Assembly (NCBI GenBank): GCA_003024985.2
Contig: PXIH01S0017660.1
Direction: 5' to 3' (one strand)
DNA: 12,744 nucleotides
Source of the DNA: Euperipatoides rowelli
Taxonomy: Eukaryota > Onychophora > Udeonychophora > Euonychophora > Peripatopsidae
Each line of letters starts with the position of its first letter. Within the stretch, counting starts at the first letter, position 1. Of the stretch, positions 1 through 9,298 are shown piece by piece. The translations under genes and the position numbers were made by a program. Below the pieces are notes generated by a model. It saw only the letters and a list, made by a program, of their open reading frames with translations, searched no databases and was not told the DNA's origin.

Positions 1-323
1 CTTATACATATCTACTGTATATAAGAACACAAAGATACATGATTAACAACCACAAAAAAAAAACACCCTCCAAATACAGAAACGTAAAAAGAAACATACA
101 TCAGAAAACAACATGTAAAATTATACAAGTTAAAATAAAATAAAAAAATTAAGTTTCAAGTTTGAAAAAACAGAAATGAGAAATAAACAATTCAATATAC
201 AAATGTATACCAGGCATTAAAAAAAATCCCTTTCTCCCTCCCTCTTCCTTTACATAAAACACATCAGACTTATATAGCCTACCACTACTAGGTATAAACA
301 AAAAAAAAAGAAATACCAAATAT
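1..323 (-). other. LINE 3' flank, probably 3' UTR
   Basis: This stretch lies immediately downstream, on the minus strand, of the stop codon of the LINE C-terminal domain. It is AT-rich, has T-rich runs on the minus strand, and shows no coding signal. It is most simply the 3' untranslated region of the LINE. The true 3' end (a poly-A tail or short tandem tail) and any target-site duplication would lie beyond the left edge and are not visible. Confidence 0.5.
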
Positions 324-1925
324 TTAACAATATCCTTCAAAAGGAAATCTGACTTTAATGAACGCATCAAGAGAATATCGGAAACTACCAAAAGACTCCA
401 CAACTAACTCATCAGGAATATAATTCCAAATGGCAATATTTCTTTTTAAAATAGAATTCCTAAAGTATCTATTAGTACAATGTTGAATGTGGGACCTCTT
501 ACTAGCTCTTTTATTAATTTTTAGAAAATTATTTTTATTACCCAGAGTGATAATTTCTTTATATAGAAACAATAAGTCTTTCTTAACAATTCTTTGCATA
601 GGAGATAGAATCTCTAAGCTAGACATCCAGGCTTTATATGATAATTTATTGCAGCCTGTAACTTTCTTTGTAATATGCCTAAAAGATCTTTCCAATCTAA
701 TTATGTCAGCTCTATAGTCAATTATAGGTTGAATATAACTGCTATAAGTTAAATTAAAAATTTTGGAGCTCATGTATTTAATATTTTTGTTTAAGAAAGC
801 AAATTTTCTTTTAATAATTTTAACAGTATTTGTATGGTGTTGTTTAAAGGTGAATTTTTCATCCAGCGTAACACCAAAATCTTTATGAGATTTTATGTTT
901 TTATTTCGATACCATTCATGATGTAAGTATATCTTTTATTATTTTTCCTTATGTGCATTACTGAAGTTTTTTTCAAAATTAAAATTTAAACCTTTGGCCT
1001 TTAATTCATGAAATATATTGATCAATTTGGTCTGTAAGTCTAGAAAATCATTATGATCTGCAATAGCACTGAAAATTTTCATATCACCAGCATAGAACAA
1101 AAGACACTTTTCAAATTTTCTGACAATATCAATAATGGATACAATGAAGAGGAAAGCAGAAATGGTTCCACCTTGTGAAATTCCTCCATTAATGTATTCA
1201 AATTCAGATCTACCTCCATTTACTTCAACAGCAACATATCTATCTGTAAGGTAATCATTAATTAGATTAATTAGATAAGCCAGGAATCCATAAATAATTA
1301 TGTTATCCACTACCGGTATTACATCATGCCTCACTGTGTCATATGCATATATGACATGAAATCAATGAATATAACGTCAGTAGGAATATTTAGCGCTAGA
1401 TTTCTAATTATTTCATTATTAAATTGCAACAAATTAGTTATTGTAGAATGATTCTTAATGAAACCATGGATGTTTTCAGGAAATAAATCATGTTTTATAC
1501 TATAATAAATTAATTGGTTCAGAATAATTGTTTCTATAAATATAGACATGTTAGATAAAATTATATTAGGTCTATAATTAACAACTGCATTTTTCTTTCC
1601 TTTTTTATGAAAAGGAATAATTATACCTCTTTTCCAAACTGAAGGAAATATATTGCTATAAAGAACCCAATTAGCAACAATCATTAAAAGTTTACTGAAA
1701 AATCCAAAACACTTCTTAAGAAGTAAGGAAGATTGTACATGTTTGAAGAAAAATAGTTTTTTAGATTTTTAATTATGTTTTGTATCTCAAATTGATTAGT
1801 ATACCAAATCTCATCTTTAACATCAAAAAAATATTTTTGTTTAACCGTAACTATATTATCTCCTACAAAGTCTCTAGAGACTAGAATACAAACCAAGAGT
1901 TTGATTAAAATATATATTATAGCCT
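324..1925 (-). pseudogene. Decayed LINE ORF2: reverse transcriptase and C-terminal domain (CR1/Jockey-like)
   Basis: This is the 3' part of a non-LTR retrotransposon ORF2, whose product copies element RNA at a nicked target site. Read on the minus strand, recognisable blocks come in order: the entry segment with FPSVWKRGIIIPFHKKGKK and NYRP (about 1630-1560), HGF..NHSTITNLLQFN (about 1475-1420), motif A as DVIFIDF, AYDTVRHD, then YLTDR, GGISQGG and YAGDMKIF (about 1340-1080). A KDFGVTLDEKF block follows near 880, then a C-terminal domain with LTYSSYIQPIIDY and RNIAIWNYIPDELV that ends at 324. The catalytic FADD/YADD motif reads YAGD, so the first catalytic Asp is lost. Frames change near 1700, 1345, 945 and 905. 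No endonuclease is found upstream, so the copy looks 5'-truncated near 1925. Superfamily is inferred from motif style; the exact clade is uncertain. Confidence 0.88.
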
Positions 1926-4045
1926 AGTCCAGGACATAACCCATAATTAAAGCCAACCAAAGTAGCACTCTGATTAAATGTAAACTTTAGAAGTTTCATT
2001 AGTTAGTTAGAGAAAATTTAAATTAATTTTAATAAAAGTTTTTAGCCAGAATACCCTCCACCCCCCCGCCCCTTCTTATTTTGGTTATCAATATTTGTAA
2101 TTTTAATATTAGAAGAAACAAATTAATAAATAATTTTTTTTCCTACTACTCGAGACCAACTAAACTATTCTATTCAGATAAGAAATATGTCTAGGCAATC
2201 ACAAATATGTCAATCAGAATTCATTTTTTATTAATATCTGTAAATTGGTATTATAATATTGACTGATTGCTTTGTTTAATTATAATAAATATTGTACAAA
2301 TTAAGTCCTTTGGTATGTTACAATAACAACCTTTTATAGCTTATTAATGTTTCAAAATTCATATAATGTTCTATACATTGCATTGTAAACAAAGATTCTA
2401 TACTATGTATTAATGAATTCAAGTTATTGTACAAACAGGAAAATTATTCCTATTTATTTTATTGTATAAATTGGGCTAAAATATTAATGTGTTAAGTCAA
2501 TAGTATGGTGCTTATTATGTTAAAGTTATCATGTTATAGTGTACTGTACGTAATTGATTTTTATTATACTGTATATTCCTAGTTAAGCTATATACTGTAT
2601 TTAAATTTTCTTAAAGTTTTTTTTATTGTTCAAAAATGTAGGCAATCTCAAATGATTAAAACAAAGAAATAAAGTGATACCTTTTTATTTAATAATAATA
2701 CAAAGTATGTAAGAAGACTTGATTGTATGTTTGTTTATTTTTATTTGTAAGAAAATAAGACTAGACTTAACTTTTCTTTTAAAAATTTGGAGTTTCCTCA
2801 TTAACAATAGATGTGGACTACCATCCACTATCAAGCCCACAAGGAAATTGGGGTGATTATCAAGTTGCTCCTGTCTAGTTTCTCCTCTTGATAAAAACTT
2901 TAGCACTCTTCTCCAATAAAAGCTAGATGGCTGAGTCTATCACTCAAGCCATCGAGGAGAGTCAATAAACACCTGAGAGATCATTTACATAGAAGAGCAG
3001 TAATAAGCATTTTTATTATTTTTAAAAATATAACACTTAAAGCTTTGCTCTTTTCACAATTATGGTTTATTTCTTCACCTCCTCTGATATTTTTCTTTAT
3101 AATTTGGATTTTAATATTGTAAATGCCTTTACTGATTAATATTTATTATTTTTAATTTTTAAACTTTACTATGAGTCATGCTTATCACCCGTGGAGATCA
3201 ANAATACGTTCTAGTTACAGGATGGTACCGTGAATTGGGGATTCCCCTTTTACAGCCTACGATCTAGCATTATTAATAAAAGCAATTAACAGCTAATTGT
3301 GAATTTGATTGGAAGCTAATAAATAAATTCTTTTTTTTTCTTCGTTATTCATTGGTGCGTTTCCTTTTATCATTGGATCCTTTTGTAAAGTTTATCCTAA
3401 ACCTGCATTTTAATATTTCAAAAATTATAAAAGCTTAAACTTTAATTTAATCTGGGCTGACTAATAAATGTTCCTGCGCTGATCCTGACCAAAGACAACT
3501 ACACTAGAAGCCTGAGAAGATCCTAAGATCACCATGTTGTTGTCTGTTTGTGGCTAGGATTCCTGCTAGTCACTTTGAAACTTTGCTGTGCAAAGATTAG
3601 TAAATTTTTGGGCCGAAGATCAGTAAGGAACACACTGACTGAAGTGTCTATCAGACTTTCAGAAGATCAATTCTCGAAGCCAAAACCAACATTAGATCAG
3701 TTTTTAAGATAGCAAATGAAAGATTCGTTTCTCTCACAATATAGTAGAAATTAACAGAATCAAGCAAGCAATAGCTGAATCCAAACACAAAGTGTCCAGT
3801 CCCTTCCAATTCTGTTTACAAGTTTATCCAAATTCCATCCAGCTTGTCATAAAGACCTGTCCTGCTTTAACCACCTGTCAGAGTCCAACTAATTTTTCCA
3901 ACCGCAGAAAAAAACCTCCAATGAATTTCTCTTTGTTACAATCCACACGTCCATGGCAATAACATTTTCTTTACAAGATTATAAACCTTTTCCATACTGT
4001 TCCTGTCTTCGTTGCTGAACATTTTTTTACTTTTAATCCGATTCC
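1926..4045. other. AT-rich intergenic DNA, no supported gene
   Basis: No open frame of credible length or composition is seen on either strand. The stretch has poly-T and poly-A runs, scattered copies of ATACTGTAT-like words (for example near 2567 and 2590), and one ambiguous base at 3202. A GGGGATTCCCC palindrome lies near 3237. The part from about 3470 to 4045 is somewhat less AT-rich, but I recognise no family in it. A diverged repeat remnant remains possible. Confidence 0.5.
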
Positions 4046-4261
4046 GCTATAGATACTGTGCATGAGCAGTGCCTGAAAAGTGTAGGTAAACCCCCTCGTT
4101 TGGTTGGTCATGTGTATCGCCATTGTTGCTACTTGTTGTTTTATTGTGCTGTCTGTATTATCATGTCATTCATAATAGTAATACTTGTCATAGTATAATA
4201 AATAGTTACAATAAATCCTTAAGGATTGCCTCTATTATTTTATCAAGAATAAAATGGAACA
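4046..4261 (+). repeat. 5' LTR
   Basis: This is a direct repeat of 8172-8385, with long identical stretches such as GTTTGGTTGGTCATGTGTAT. It ends in CA right before the primer binding site. Relative to the 3' copy it lacks about 12 bases near its start, between GCTATA and GATACTG, and carries an extra 14 bases near 4197-4215. The left boundary is therefore approximate, because the usual TG start is missing from this copy. It holds three AATAAA hexamers, at 4197, 4210 and 4248. Confidence 0.92.
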
Positions 4262-4275
4262 TGGTGTCAGGAGTG
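4262..4275 (+). promoter_or_regulatory. Primer binding site, tRNA-Leu type
   Basis: TGGTGTCAGGAGTG starts at the first base after the 5' LTR. It begins with TGG, the complement of the tRNA CCA tail, and the rest is complementary to the 3' acceptor and T-arm end of metazoan tRNA-Leu (which ends CACTCCTGACA-CCA in known animal Leu isoacceptors). A host tRNA-Leu would prime minus-strand DNA synthesis here. The tRNA identity rests on recalled tRNA sequence and was not searched. Confidence 0.85.
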
Positions 4276-4323
4276 AATTAGATATTTGGATAAAACAGTA
4301 AAAACCCACAATATTTAAAAAAA

Positions 4324-5160
4324 ATGACGGAAATGGCGAACCAAGCAAATCAGGCAAGTCATACTGGATGACCTGAACCGTTGATGTTGATGGGCAATGT
4401 TGCAGATTATTATAAAAAGTTTCTACAGGGATATGAAGTTTACATGAGAGCAACGGGCTACAGTACTAAGGATAAGGAAATACAGGTAGACATGTTCTTT
4501 AACCTCATTGGTGAGGAAGCTCACAAAGTTTTCAATATGTTTGGATTAAGTGTTGAACAAATGAAGGATATAGACGTTGTGAAAGATGCTAAATTGCTCT
4601 CCGCAGAAAAATATTGTTTATAATCGTTATCTGTTCTATAATAGAAATCGATAGCCTGTGGAGACTTTTGATCATTTTTTGCTGGAATTAAAGAACCTTG
4701 CGAATTTAGTCATGGTGAGTCAGTAGTCTTAGGGATTAATAATGAAGCCCTACAAGAAAGGCTACTTAGGGTACCAGATTTGATGTTAGCAAAGACAATT
4801 GAATATTGCCAAGCATCAGAGGTTTCTAACTCACAAGTAAAAGTGATCCAAGGTGAAGTAAAGGTCAGTGCTTTTAAAAGTAGAACCAAAGGATATATGT
4901 CAAAGTCTGTTACAACTAATGTTAAAAAAAAAGACAGTTGGACGATTATGACTGTAAAAAGTACAGAAAGAAACAAATATGGAGCTTGCCCAGCATATGG
5001 GAAAGTATGCAATCTATGTAAGAAGGTAGGTCATTTTGCTCAGGGGTGCTACAAAAATAAAAATAATTCAGGGCAAAACAGGTACCAAAATAAGGAGAGG
5101 TGGCATACAGCGGGTATAATGACAGAATTAATTGAGCCAATGGGGTTGTTTGTCATTAGT
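4324..5160 (+). pseudogene. Decayed gag (capsid and CCHC nucleocapsid)
   Basis: Gag would form the particle and bind element RNA. The chosen start is the ATG at 4324, about 50 bases after the primer site; its frame gives a Gln/Asn-rich leader and then GNVADYYKKFLQGYEVYMRA, the opening of the mag-type capsid. A TGA at 4369-4371 interrupts the leader. The frame shifts near 4595, runs through a PQKNIVYNRYLFYNRNR block that has a TAG at 4652-4654, and returns to the first frame near 4699 (CEFSHGESVVLGINNEAL). The nucleocapsid has a standard C-x2-C-x4-H-x4-C knuckle (CNLCKKVGHFAQGC, 5008-5049), preceded by the CPAYGKVC block often seen in mag relatives. The knuckle residues are intact. The 3' boundary with protease is approximate. 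Confidence 0.88.
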
Positions 5161-5195
5161 GCTCTAAGAACTCATCAAACGCTTCAAGGGAACCT

Positions 5196-5504
5196 TGACT
5201 TGAAACAATCAAGATCAATAATGTTGAAATTAAATTAAAGTTAGATACGGGGGCTGAAGTCAATGTGCTTCCCCTCAAAATATTTAACAAAATTAATGAA
5301 AAAGGTTTGTTCAAACTGAATAATGTTAAAATGAGGCTAGTGATATATGGAGGAGAAATTATTGAGCCACGGGGTATAATCAAACTTCCTTGTAAAATAA
5401 AAAATTGTGCTGAGGAACAATTAGAATTTTCAGTTGCAAATGTGGTAGACATCCCAATTTTAGGTAAAGTATCTTGTGAAAAGTTGGGTTTAATAAAAAG
5501 ATAA
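5196..5504 (+). pseudogene. Retropepsin-type aspartic protease (pol part)
   Basis: This segment would cut the Gag-Pol polyprotein. The catalytic motif DTGA is at 5244-5255 within LKLDTGAEVNVLP, and the segment ends with IPILGKVSCEKLGLIKR, the usual close of a mag-type protease. It lies in a different frame from the gag zinc knuckle. The same frame is closed upstream by TGA at 5196-5198, at a place where relatives normally have Trp, so that stop looks like a nonsense mutation. The catalytic Asp and flap region read well, so the domain itself decayed little. Whether the gag-to-pro frame change is a programmed frameshift or decay cannot be told from one copy. Confidence 0.85.
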
Positions 5505-6421
5505 AAAGAGTTGGTAATTTTGAAACAAATAATTATGTATACAGTGATGTTAATATGTTCTTAAATGTTAACAAAGGTGTTTTTGAGGGTGTTGTCTTAT
5601 TTCTATTCAGACAAAAAATATTAAAAGGAGTAACTCCATCAGTAAAAGCTCCATATAGAATTGCATTGTCATTAAAGGAGCTATTGGATACATTAAATAA
5701 ATATGAAAAACTGGGGTTTGTCAAAAAAGTAACAGAGCCCACTAAATGGGTTAATAATTTGAAAATAGTAAAAAAAACTGATGGCAGCTTAAGAGTATGT
5801 CTTGACCCCAAATAACTCAATACTGCAATTAAAAGGAACTCTATCACATACCTTCCTTTGAAAAAATGACTCCTATACTTGCTAATAAAAAATGGTTTAC
5901 TGTTTTAGATATGAAAGATGGGTTCATGCACTTTTTACACTCCGTTTGGGAGATATAGGTTCCTGTGTATGACTTTTGGGTTATCGTCCTCTCCAAAAAT
6001 ATTTCAGAGAAGCACCTTTCAGACATTTGGAGACTTGGAGGGGGGGGCATAGTGTATATTGATGACCCAATAGTGAGTGCCGAAACTATTCCAGAACATG
6101 ATAAGTTAATAAACTAAGTAATGAAAAGGGCAAAGGAATTTGGCATCAAGTTTAACAAAACAAAAATACAATTCCGAATACAGGAAGTGAGATATCTGGG
6201 ACAGATCATTTCTCACATGGAGAAAGGGTAAAAGCTATTTTGGATTTAAAAGAACCAAATAATGAAGTTGCATTACAATCTATAATGGGTTTAGTGGGGT
6301 ACTTGGAAAGTTTTATTCCTAACCTGTCACAACTTACGGCACCACTAAGAGGACTACTAAAGAAATATGTGTTGTGGTGCTGGGAAATGGGCCATAGGGA
6401 AGCACTGGCACAAATTAAAAA
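5505..6421 (+). pseudogene. Reverse transcriptase domain (pol part), broken
   Basis: This RNA-directed DNA polymerase starts with a linker and then KAPYRIALSLKELL, KLGFVKKVTEPTKWV and DGSLRVCLDPK. A TAA at 5813-5815 replaces the residue after DPK. Motif A follows as FTVLDMKDGF (Asp codon 5908-5910). Then comes a short internal deletion and frame change before TPFGRYRFLCMTFGL (from 5939). The active site YIDD is intact at 6055-6066, but a G8 run at 6040-6047 puts it out of frame with the preceding block. Further stops are TAA at 6115 and 6229. After another frame change the thumb and connection read NEVALQSIMGLVGYLESFIP and LTAPLRGLLKK (6240-6425). At least five separate breaks were counted, so it is inactive. 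Confidence 0.9.
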
Positions 6422-6830
6422 TTAGTGGCAAATGCCCCTGTTTTGAGATAATTTGATCCTAACAAACAGTTACTAATACAAACTGATAGCAACAAAGATG
6501 GACTAGGTTCTTGTTTAATGGCTGATGGGGAGCTAATAAGATATGCATCTAGGAGCCAGACCGATGCTGAAAAACAGTATGCTCAACTTGAAAAAGTGTT
6601 GTTGGCTATAAAGTTTGCCGCTGAAAAGTTTTATACGTTTGTATATGGGCGTAGGGTTAAGGTCCATACAGATCATAAGCCATTGGAAGCAATTTTTAAG
6701 AAAGATTTGGGGCACTTAGCAGCGAGAATACAGTGAATGAGTTTGGCCCTGTTGAGGTATGATCTGGATGCTCACTATAAACCGGGGCCACAAATGCATG
6801 TAGCAGATGCATTGTCGAGAAATTTCCCAA
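6422..6830 (+). pseudogene. RNase H domain (pol part)
   Basis: This domain degrades the RNA strand of RNA-DNA hybrids during reverse transcription. In one frame it reads LVANAPVL, a TAA where an aromatic or polar residue is usual, then QTDSNKDGLGSCL (first acidic residue), YASRSQTDAEKQYAQLEKVL (the Glu in QLEK) and KVHTDHKPLEAIF (second Asp), closing with PQMHVADALSR near 6820. The catalytic acidic residues are therefore present. A TGA at 6734-6736 stands where the family normally has Arg, which fits a CGA to TGA change. This is the best preserved part of pol. Confidence 0.9.
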
Positions 6831-8156
6831 TTATGAAGGGGAAAGATGATCATATTGTGCAGAAAGGGTATATGCAGTAGACATTGCTCTTCCTGTAATG
6901 GCTAAAACATTGTACTGTATCAAGTGGCAAGTGAGAGAAACCCAGTTATAAAACAAGTTAAATCATACTATGGTAATGGGTGGCCAGAACCAAAAAATCA
7001 AGTAATCCCCACCCTGTGAGAGTTATGGAAATTAAGAGAACAGTTTAGGGTAAAACAGGGTTTGGTCCTGATGGACCATAAAATGTTTGTTCCTGAAAAG
7101 TTGAGGACAAGTATGTTAAGTTTGGTACATGAAGGCCATTTGGGAATGGTGAAGTGTAAAAAAAGAGCTCCTCAAGCCCTCTACTGGCAAAAATGTCAAA
7201 GGAAATTGAGGAAATAGTGCAATGTTGTAGAAAAATGCCAGCCTAACAATGTTAAAGAGCCACTTATGCAGAATCCTATTCCTGAGAGACCATTTCAAGT
7301 GGCAGGGATTATTTGGAAACAGTACCATATGTTATCTTACTAAATGCATGGAGTTGCATGAGATTAGGAGTAAGACAGTGGGGGAGGTAATTAAAAATTT
7401 AAAAATTATATTTGCTACCCATGGTATTCCCCCAAATAATCATCTCTGGTAACATGCCTTTTGCAAGTTTTGAATTTAACAAATTTGTGGAAGACTGGGG
7501 TTTAGAACAGACTCTAACTATCCACATTGTGCAAGGTCTAATGTCCAGGTAGAAAGAATGGTGGGAGTAGCCAACGGCTTATTAAAAAAAGGCAATGCTG
7601 TCACATTGTGATATAAATTTAACACTTAGTGTATGGAAACAACACCAGAACAGATGTTGTTAAACAGACTTGTGAGAACCAGAATTCCTATGACTGCGGA
7701 GATGCTGAGTCCATGTATAGTTGAAAATACAAATGGTCAGCTTCTGAAAATAGGGAGAGAAGAGAAAACATCTATAACAGACAAACAAAATTTAGGAAGG
7801 AGTTGAGTAAAGGAGATGGTGTACTTCTTAGATGGGGGAATAAGTGGGTAATAATGGACACTCATGGCTCCCCGAGGTCATATATGGTAATGACGGCTGG
7901 GTGAGGTGTATATCATAGGAATAAGTGGCACATAAGGAAGTCACATAATCCGCCACCAGTTGTCAGGAATGAGGTGATGGAGGAATTGGAGGGCCTAGAA
8001 GGAAACATCTTGGTGAAAGTGGAAGGAACAAGACGTCTGCTAATTCTTTGCAATCTGATAAGGGTTACGTGACAAGGGTTACATAACAAGGAGTGGTAGA
8101 CAAGTACTGAGACCTCTTAAGTACAAGGACTATGTGCAAGAACAATTGTTTAAGAC
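6831..8156 (+). pseudogene. Integrase domain (pol part), heavily decayed
   Basis: Integrase would join the DNA copy to the host chromosome. The N-terminal zinc-binding part is visible as LVHEGHLGMVKCKKRA..LYW (7119-7189) and a nearby Cys pair near 7220-7240 that needs a one-base frame change to align. The catalytic core keeps ELHEIRSKTVGEVI and IFATHGIP (about 7350-7430). The normal SDN motif reads SGN (7445-7453), so one catalytic Asp is lost. The catalytic Glu remains in QVERMV (Glu codon 7552-7554). The first Asp region is too decayed to assign. The C-terminal part has KGDGVLLRWGNKWV and SPRSYMV (about 7805-7890). The reading frame changes many times. The segment runs up to the polypurine tract. 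Confidence 0.85.
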
Positions 8157-8171
8157 TAAGGGGGAGGGGGA
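8157..8171 (+). promoter_or_regulatory. Polypurine tract
   Basis: A run of purines, AAGGGGGAGGGGGA, ends at the start of the 3' LTR. In LTR retrotransposons such a tract resists RNase H and primes plus-strand synthesis. Its position right beside the LTR supports the chosen 3' LTR start (GCTATA at 8172). Confidence 0.85.
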
Positions 8172-8385
8172 GCTATATGGCAAGTTGTGGATACTGCGCA
8201 TGAGCAGTGCCCAAAAAGTGTAGGGAAACCCCCTTGTTTGGTTGGTCATGTGTATCGCCATTGTTGCTACTTGATGTTTAATTGTGCAGTCTGTATTATG
8301 GTGTCATTCTTAATAGTAATACTTATCATAGTACAATAATCCTTAAGTATTGCCTCTATTATTTTATCAAGAATAAAATGGAACA
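8172..8385 (+). repeat. 3' LTR
   Basis: This is the second copy of the long terminal repeat and ends in ...GGAACA like the first. By eye about 15 substitutions separate the two copies over roughly 200 aligned bases, plus two indels (12 and 14 bases). It keeps the start region that the 5' copy has lost. Only one AATAAA remains (8372-8377), eight bases before the LTR end. Confidence 0.92.
8193..8208. promoter_or_regulatory. CpG-containing near-palindrome in the LTR
   Basis: ACTGCGCATGAGCAGT is palindromic except for one base pair. The corresponding site in the 5' LTR (4055-4070) reads ACTGTGCATGAGCAGT, with a CpG changed to TpG. The core resembles the GCGCATGCGC site bound by NRF-1-type factors near animal promoters. 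A promoter role in the LTR is inferred, not shown. Confidence 0.4.
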
Positions 8386-9274
8386 GTTTTGCTCCTGGAA
8401 AAGAATATTAGAACTTTCCTAAATCAACTCAGCAAGATAGACATTGTTTTGTGTTTCCGCAATTTTATCAGGAAAACCCATTTTCATAGTGTTTAATTGC
8501 TGACTATAAACACAAGAGACTCAAGAAAATCAAATATACATAACCAATGTAAGTTGATTTTTTTATTATATTGTAAATCAGAGGGGGCATAAAATATCCA
8601 AAATTCATTTTTTTTATTACTATTTCTTTAAATATCTTTTTTAAAGTAATCCTTTTTTCATATAGTATTTTTTAATATATTCAATTTCATTATTGTTTTA
8701 TTATGTGTTGGGTTGAAGTTCTTAATGTGCAATTACTAAGTAATTATTATTTGCAATATTGTTTTCCTATAACTTTGAGATTATAAAACAAACAATCATT
8801 ATTTTTCTATTGTTGAAAAGATTTTATTTACACAAATAAATTTAAGTGAAATTACCATTTCATTATTTTTAAAACTAGCAAGTTTTACTTATTTTTTTAT
8901 GAAGTCATGTTCAATTTTTATTATAAACAATTTTATTAAAACAATCTTTTATCGTAAATATTTTACTCTTGCCAAACTGAAACTGTCTATTAGGATATGT
9001 GTGACACATGAGTGGGTATGGTAAGCTAGCCATCTCTTGACTAGCTGAGAAATGTCTTGTTCTTACAAGGTTTGGGCCCTCTTTGAAGCTACCTGTCATT
9101 ATAATCAGAATATTCTGATTAACGAAGTTCTTTAGTTTTTTATTAGTAATTTTTATTTCAGCTTGTTCCTGCTTGGTATATATTGGTAAGTCGGTATATT
9201 CATTGTGTTAGTCAGGATAATTTATATATTATTTTTAGATAGGCTGTTAGCATATATTTTTCAACCTTTACAGA

Positions 9275-9298
9275 GTAGATCAATAGATCAATTGATCA
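9275..9298. repeat. Three 8-bp tandem units with a palindrome
   Basis: The units are GTAGATCA, ATAGATCA and ATTGATCA in direct succession. The last two create the perfect 12-bp palindrome GATCAATTGATC (9286-9297). No function is assigned. Confidence 0.7.

Larger units (their letters stand above)
4046..8385 (+). mobile_element. Ty3/gypsy LTR retrotransposon, mag-like, complete in layout but inactive
   Basis: The element has two direct LTRs of 216 and 214 bp, a primer binding site directly after the 5' LTR, gag, then protease, reverse transcriptase, RNase H and integrase, and a purine tract directly before the 3' LTR. The order RT-RNase H-integrase places it in Ty3/gypsy rather than copia. The mag lineage is suggested by CPAYGKVCNLC..GHFAQGC in Gag, LDTGAEVNVLP in protease and ILGKVSCEKLGLIKR after it. 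Each gene carries stops and frameshifts, so the copy cannot make its own proteins. No clear target-site duplication is visible: the flanks read GATTCC before and GTTTTG after. An env-like frame was not seen. At about 4.3 kb it is near the short end for the group. Confidence 0.93.

Noticed and set aside
487-717. Plus-strand ORF of 76 codons
   Set aside because: It is the antisense shadow of the LINE C-terminal domain, which has clear family motifs on the minus strand.
2685-2906. Minus-strand ORF of 73 codons
   Set aside because: It is Lys/Ile-rich with no motif and no supporting context; expected by chance at this base composition.
2925-2990. Possible tRNA or tRNA-derived SINE head (GATGGCTGAGTC resembles an A box)
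   Set aside because: No B box at the proper spacing and no cloverleaf could be formed.
4235-4453. Minus-strand ORF across the 5' LTR end and gag start
   Set aside because: It overlaps the primer site and gag leader and has no recognisable motif; an antisense shadow.
5533-5847. Minus-strand ORF of 104 codons
   Set aside because: It is antisense to the reverse transcriptase N-terminal region, which is clearly coding on the plus strand.
7900-8156. Possible env or accessory gene between integrase and the polypurine tract
   Set aside because: No frame of useful length, signal peptide or membrane segment; best read as the integrase C-terminal tail.
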